Source of the DNA: Candidatus Thorarchaeota archaeon
GTDB lineage: Archaea; Asgardarchaeota; Thorarchaeia; Thorarchaeales; Thorarchaeaceae
Direction of reading: 5' to 3'
Assembly: GCA_016840965.1 (NCBI GenBank)
Contig: JAEORI010000155.1
Location: forward strand, 1-7,571
Length of the DNA stretch: 7,571 nt
The notes under the pieces are model-generated. The model was not told the DNA's origin. It did no database searches and worked only from the letters and a program-made list of their open reading frames with translations. Within the stretch, counting starts at the first letter, position 1; each line of letters starts with the position of its first letter. Both the position numbers and the translations under genes were made by a program. Of this stretch, positions 6,417-7,571 are shown one piece after another.

Positions 6417-7248
6417 CGATATTACCTCTGGTTTCTTCTTCCTTGACATCAATGGGTTCACTAGTGGCTAGTGTAGCCCTATCTGAGTTCAAATATGCCC
6501 CACCTGACCGTACAATGATTCTCTTTGCGTCTCTGTATCGTTCAATGAATTCTTCATTGTCTGATAGAAAGACATGAGCAAGTCGATCCAGTAGTACGGA
6601 GAAAGTCACACTATCGACCGCAGACTCATCCATATGACTCACTAGATGTTCGAGGGCATTGAATAAGGTCTGATCCTGCTCTAAGACCAGTTGCGTCAGT
6701 CGTTCACAATCTTCCTTCGAAGGCTCAAGTCCCCACCCGTTCTGTAAGAAATCGAGACATGGATTTGTGCTCTCGTGTGAGAATCTTGATCTATGAAATA
6801 TGAAGAACCTGGCTGCGGATCGAAACTGCAATCCCCTGGTCCTCTTTTTTCTACCACTATCTTCGAACTCGGATGGCGGGTCTTGTTCAACAAGTCCTTG
6901 CTCCTCCAACTTCTGAAGGTGATAGTAGCACTGATAGCTTGTGACCATGCGTTCTGGAAATCTCTCTCCAATCTGCTCTACAATCTCTGGCACGGTCATC
7001 CAGTACCTCTGGATGGGTCTTCGCACCTCAACTGAGCGAGTAAGTCCAGTGCCATCCTGAAGTGTCTGTTTCTCGGTTGTGACTTCAGTCTGGTAATCAC
7101 GCATGCCCATTGATAGGACCCTAAGAATCTGCTTCCGAATCGGATGATGGAGTGACTCCTTCTGTTCATTGTCCTCAATCAGGAGCAATATTTTCTGATT
7201 TCTCTCTGTCTGGTTGGTCTGAATCGAGTCATCCACTTTTGTTGTCAC
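6409..7248 (-). CDS. Winged-helix (ArsR-like) transcriptional regulator with C-terminal helical domain
   Basis: The 279-residue protein carries an N-terminal winged helix: helix 1 HPIRKQILRVLSMG (35-48), helix 2 TVPEIVEQIGERF (85-97), recognition helix TSYQCYYHLQKLEEQGLVE (103-121), and a basic wing (GRKKRTRGLQFRSAARFFIF, 132-151). A roughly 35-residue polar insert between helices 1 and 2 resembles wHTH proteins I associate with Asgard genomes. The rest (about 155-279) is mostly helical and may dimerise or sense a partner. It is the first gene of the cluster and overlaps the GTPase start by 8 bp. The palindromes at its own promoter suggest autoregulation (inferred). GTG 7248 is preferred over GTG 7275 because AAAGGAG (7257-7263) lies 8 nt upstream of it. 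The exact HTH family (ArsR, TrmB-like or other) is uncertain. Confidence 0.8.
   Translation of the reverse strand: MTTKVDDSIQTNQTERNQKILLLIEDNEQKESLHHPIRKQILRVLSMGMRDYQTEVTTEKQTLQDGTGLTRSVEVRRPIQRYWMTVPEIVEQIGERFPERMVTSYQCYYHLQKLEEQGLVEQDPPSEFEDSGRKKRTRGLQFRSAARFFIFHRSRFSHESTNPCLDFLQNGWGLEPSKEDCERLTQLVLEQDQTLFNALEHLVSHMDESAVDSVTFSVLLDRLAHVFLSDNEEFIERYRDAKRIIVRSGGAYLNSDRATLATSEPIDVKEEETRGNIDE
6424..6428 (-). promoter_or_regulatory. Shine-Dalgarno deciding the GTPase start
   Basis: The minus strand reads GAGGT followed by a 7-nt spacer and ATG 6416. No comparable motif precedes the upstream ATG at 6461. Confidence 0.65.
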
Positions 7249-7256
7249 GGATATTG

Positions 7257-7263
7257 CTCCTTT
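7257..7263 (-). promoter_or_regulatory. Shine-Dalgarno deciding the regulator start
   Basis: The minus strand reads AAAGGAG with an 8-nt spacer to GTG 7248-7246. The alternative GTG at 7275 lies upstream of this motif and lacks its own SD. Confidence 0.6.
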
Positions 7264-7288
7264 GTGTTCATACACTTGATGCCAAGTG

Positions 7289-7310
7289 TTATTGTAACGA
7301 GTTGCAATAA
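7289..7310. promoter_or_regulatory. 22-bp inverted repeat, candidate operator
   Basis: TTATTGTAAC, two bases, then GTTGCAATAA form an inverted repeat in which the 10-bp arms match at 9 positions. It covers the position where transcription of the minus-strand cluster would start, about 25 bp downstream of the TATA box at 7322-7329. The first gene of the cluster encodes a winged-helix protein, so autorepression is the simplest reading (inference). Confidence 0.55.
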
Positions 7311-7321
7311 AAAAGTGATTG

Positions 7322-7329
7322 TATTTAAA
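7322..7329 (-). promoter_or_regulatory. TATA box for the seven-gene minus-strand cluster
   Basis: The minus strand reads TTTAAATA, matching the archaeal TATA consensus. Start of transcription is expected near 7300, leaving a leader of about 50 nt before GTG 7248, long enough to carry the SD seen there. Confidence 0.6.
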
Positions 7330-7330
7330 C

Positions 7331-7341
7331 TTATTGCAATA
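7331..7341. promoter_or_regulatory. Second operator-like half-site next to the TATA box
   Basis: TTATTGCAATA repeats the arm of the inverted repeat at 7289-7310, and its last ten bases (TATTGCAATA) are a perfect palindrome. TTGCAATA recurs at 7302 and 7334, 32 bp apart, about three helical turns. It lies where the BRE of the minus-strand promoter should be, so a bound protein could block TFB. Confidence 0.45.
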
Positions 7342-7360
7342 GTATTAAGCAGTAGTATAG

Positions 7361-7370
7361 TTAAATATAA
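7361..7370 (+). promoter_or_regulatory. Possible TATA box for the divergent gene at 7486
   Basis: TTAAATATAA is the best TATA-like element on this strand. It predicts a start near 7395 and a leader of about 90 nt. A second TATA-like element (TTATAC, 7401-7406) would give a shorter leader. Confidence 0.35.
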
Positions 7371-7395
7371 TAGAGGAAACATTTATTCTAGTTCA

Positions 7396-7413
7396 CTACA
7401 TTATACAGTGTAG
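7396..7413. repeat. Imperfect palindrome between divergent promoters
   Basis: CTACATTATACAGTGTAG has 5-bp perfect arms (CTACA/TGTAG) and matches its reverse complement at 14 of 18 positions. Placed near the expected start of the + strand transcript, it could be an operator for that gene. The sequence differs from the TTATTGCAAC-type sites, so a different protein would bind. Confidence 0.3.
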
Positions 7414-7485
7414 AGTAACATAGACATGATTATCGAAGGATGTATCGTTTCATAGTATCACGAACAAGATTAGGAAACTACTACC

Positions 7486-7571
7486 ATGGAAGATAACAAC
7501 TCAGTTCAACTAGACCTCCCTGATTCCAAGAGAAGAGACTTTATGGTCTTGGAAACCCGCGACCAGAAGGA
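7486..7571 (+). CDS. N-terminal fragment of a divergent gene, product unknown (partial)
   Basis: ATG 7486 follows an in-frame TAG at 7471-7473 and stays open to the right edge, giving 28 residues beginning MEDNNSVQLDLPDSKRRDF. The sequence is charged and has no signal peptide or recognisable domain. The upstream SD is weak (AGGA at 7472-7475, 10-nt spacer). It is divergent from the regulator and shares the roughly 240-bp promoter region, so it may be controlled by the same protein. Confidence 0.5.
   Translation, partial: MEDNNSVQLDLPDSKRRDFMVLETRDQK

Noticed and set aside
6417..6461. Fifteen-residue basic N-terminal extension of the GTPase (upstream ATG 6461)
   Set aside because: No SD precedes it, it overlaps the regulator gene by 53 bp, and a better-placed ATG with SD exists at 6416.
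6696..7178. Overlapping frames of 60-91 codons within the regulator gene
   Set aside because: Low-complexity basic translations with no motif; the regulator frame explains the region.
1..7571. CRISPR array, tRNA, rRNA, insertion sequence or attachment site
   Set aside because: I saw no regularly spaced repeats, no tRNA-like cloverleaf, no transposase and no terminal inverted repeats.

Overview
The window looks archaeal and most likely comes from an Asgard archaeon, perhaps Thorarchaeia-like. The reasons are a Rab/Ras-type small GTPase, two small longin/roadblock-like proteins, archaeal winged-helix regulator architecture, a TTTAAATA-type TATA box, and Shine-Dalgarno (SD) sequences of the GGAGGTG type. 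Base composition appears mid-40s % GC by eye, which would fit Thorarchaeia better than the AT-rich Lokiarchaeia. The lineage is inferred; there is no rRNA marker here.

Layout. A short stretch that may be the tail of an upstream gene (3-92) precedes a membrane-anchored, secreted HExxH metalloprotease on the + strand (106-1560). Facing it is a compact seven-gene minus-strand cluster. In transcription order it encodes a winged-helix regulator (7248-6409), a small GTPase (6416-5868), a CxxC/CxxH small zinc-ribbon-like protein (5864-5604), a longin/roadblock-like protein (5555-5112), a ~15-TM membrane protein made of two similar halves (5099-3723), a second longin/roadblock-like protein (3699-3139), and an 8-TM histidine-kinase-like protein with a degenerate ATPase domain (3137-1620). 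Junctions run from an 8-bp overlap to a 48-bp gap, so this is probably one transcript. Its promoter has a TATA box bracketed by a 22-bp inverted repeat and a second copy of the same half-site. A divergent gene starts at 7486 and runs off the window.

Interpretation. The cluster joins a DNA-binding protein, a Ras-like GTPase, longin/roadblock proteins (a fold family that regulates or scaffolds small GTPases), a polytopic membrane protein, and a sensor-kinase-like protein that has apparently lost ATP binding. This parts list resembles bacterial conservons (Streptomyces CvnA-D: sensor-kinase-like, roadblock, DUF742, GTPase). I propose a membrane-sensing GTPase switch as the noteworthy system of the window. 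The function is inference; the gene content and degenerate motifs are read directly from the sequence.
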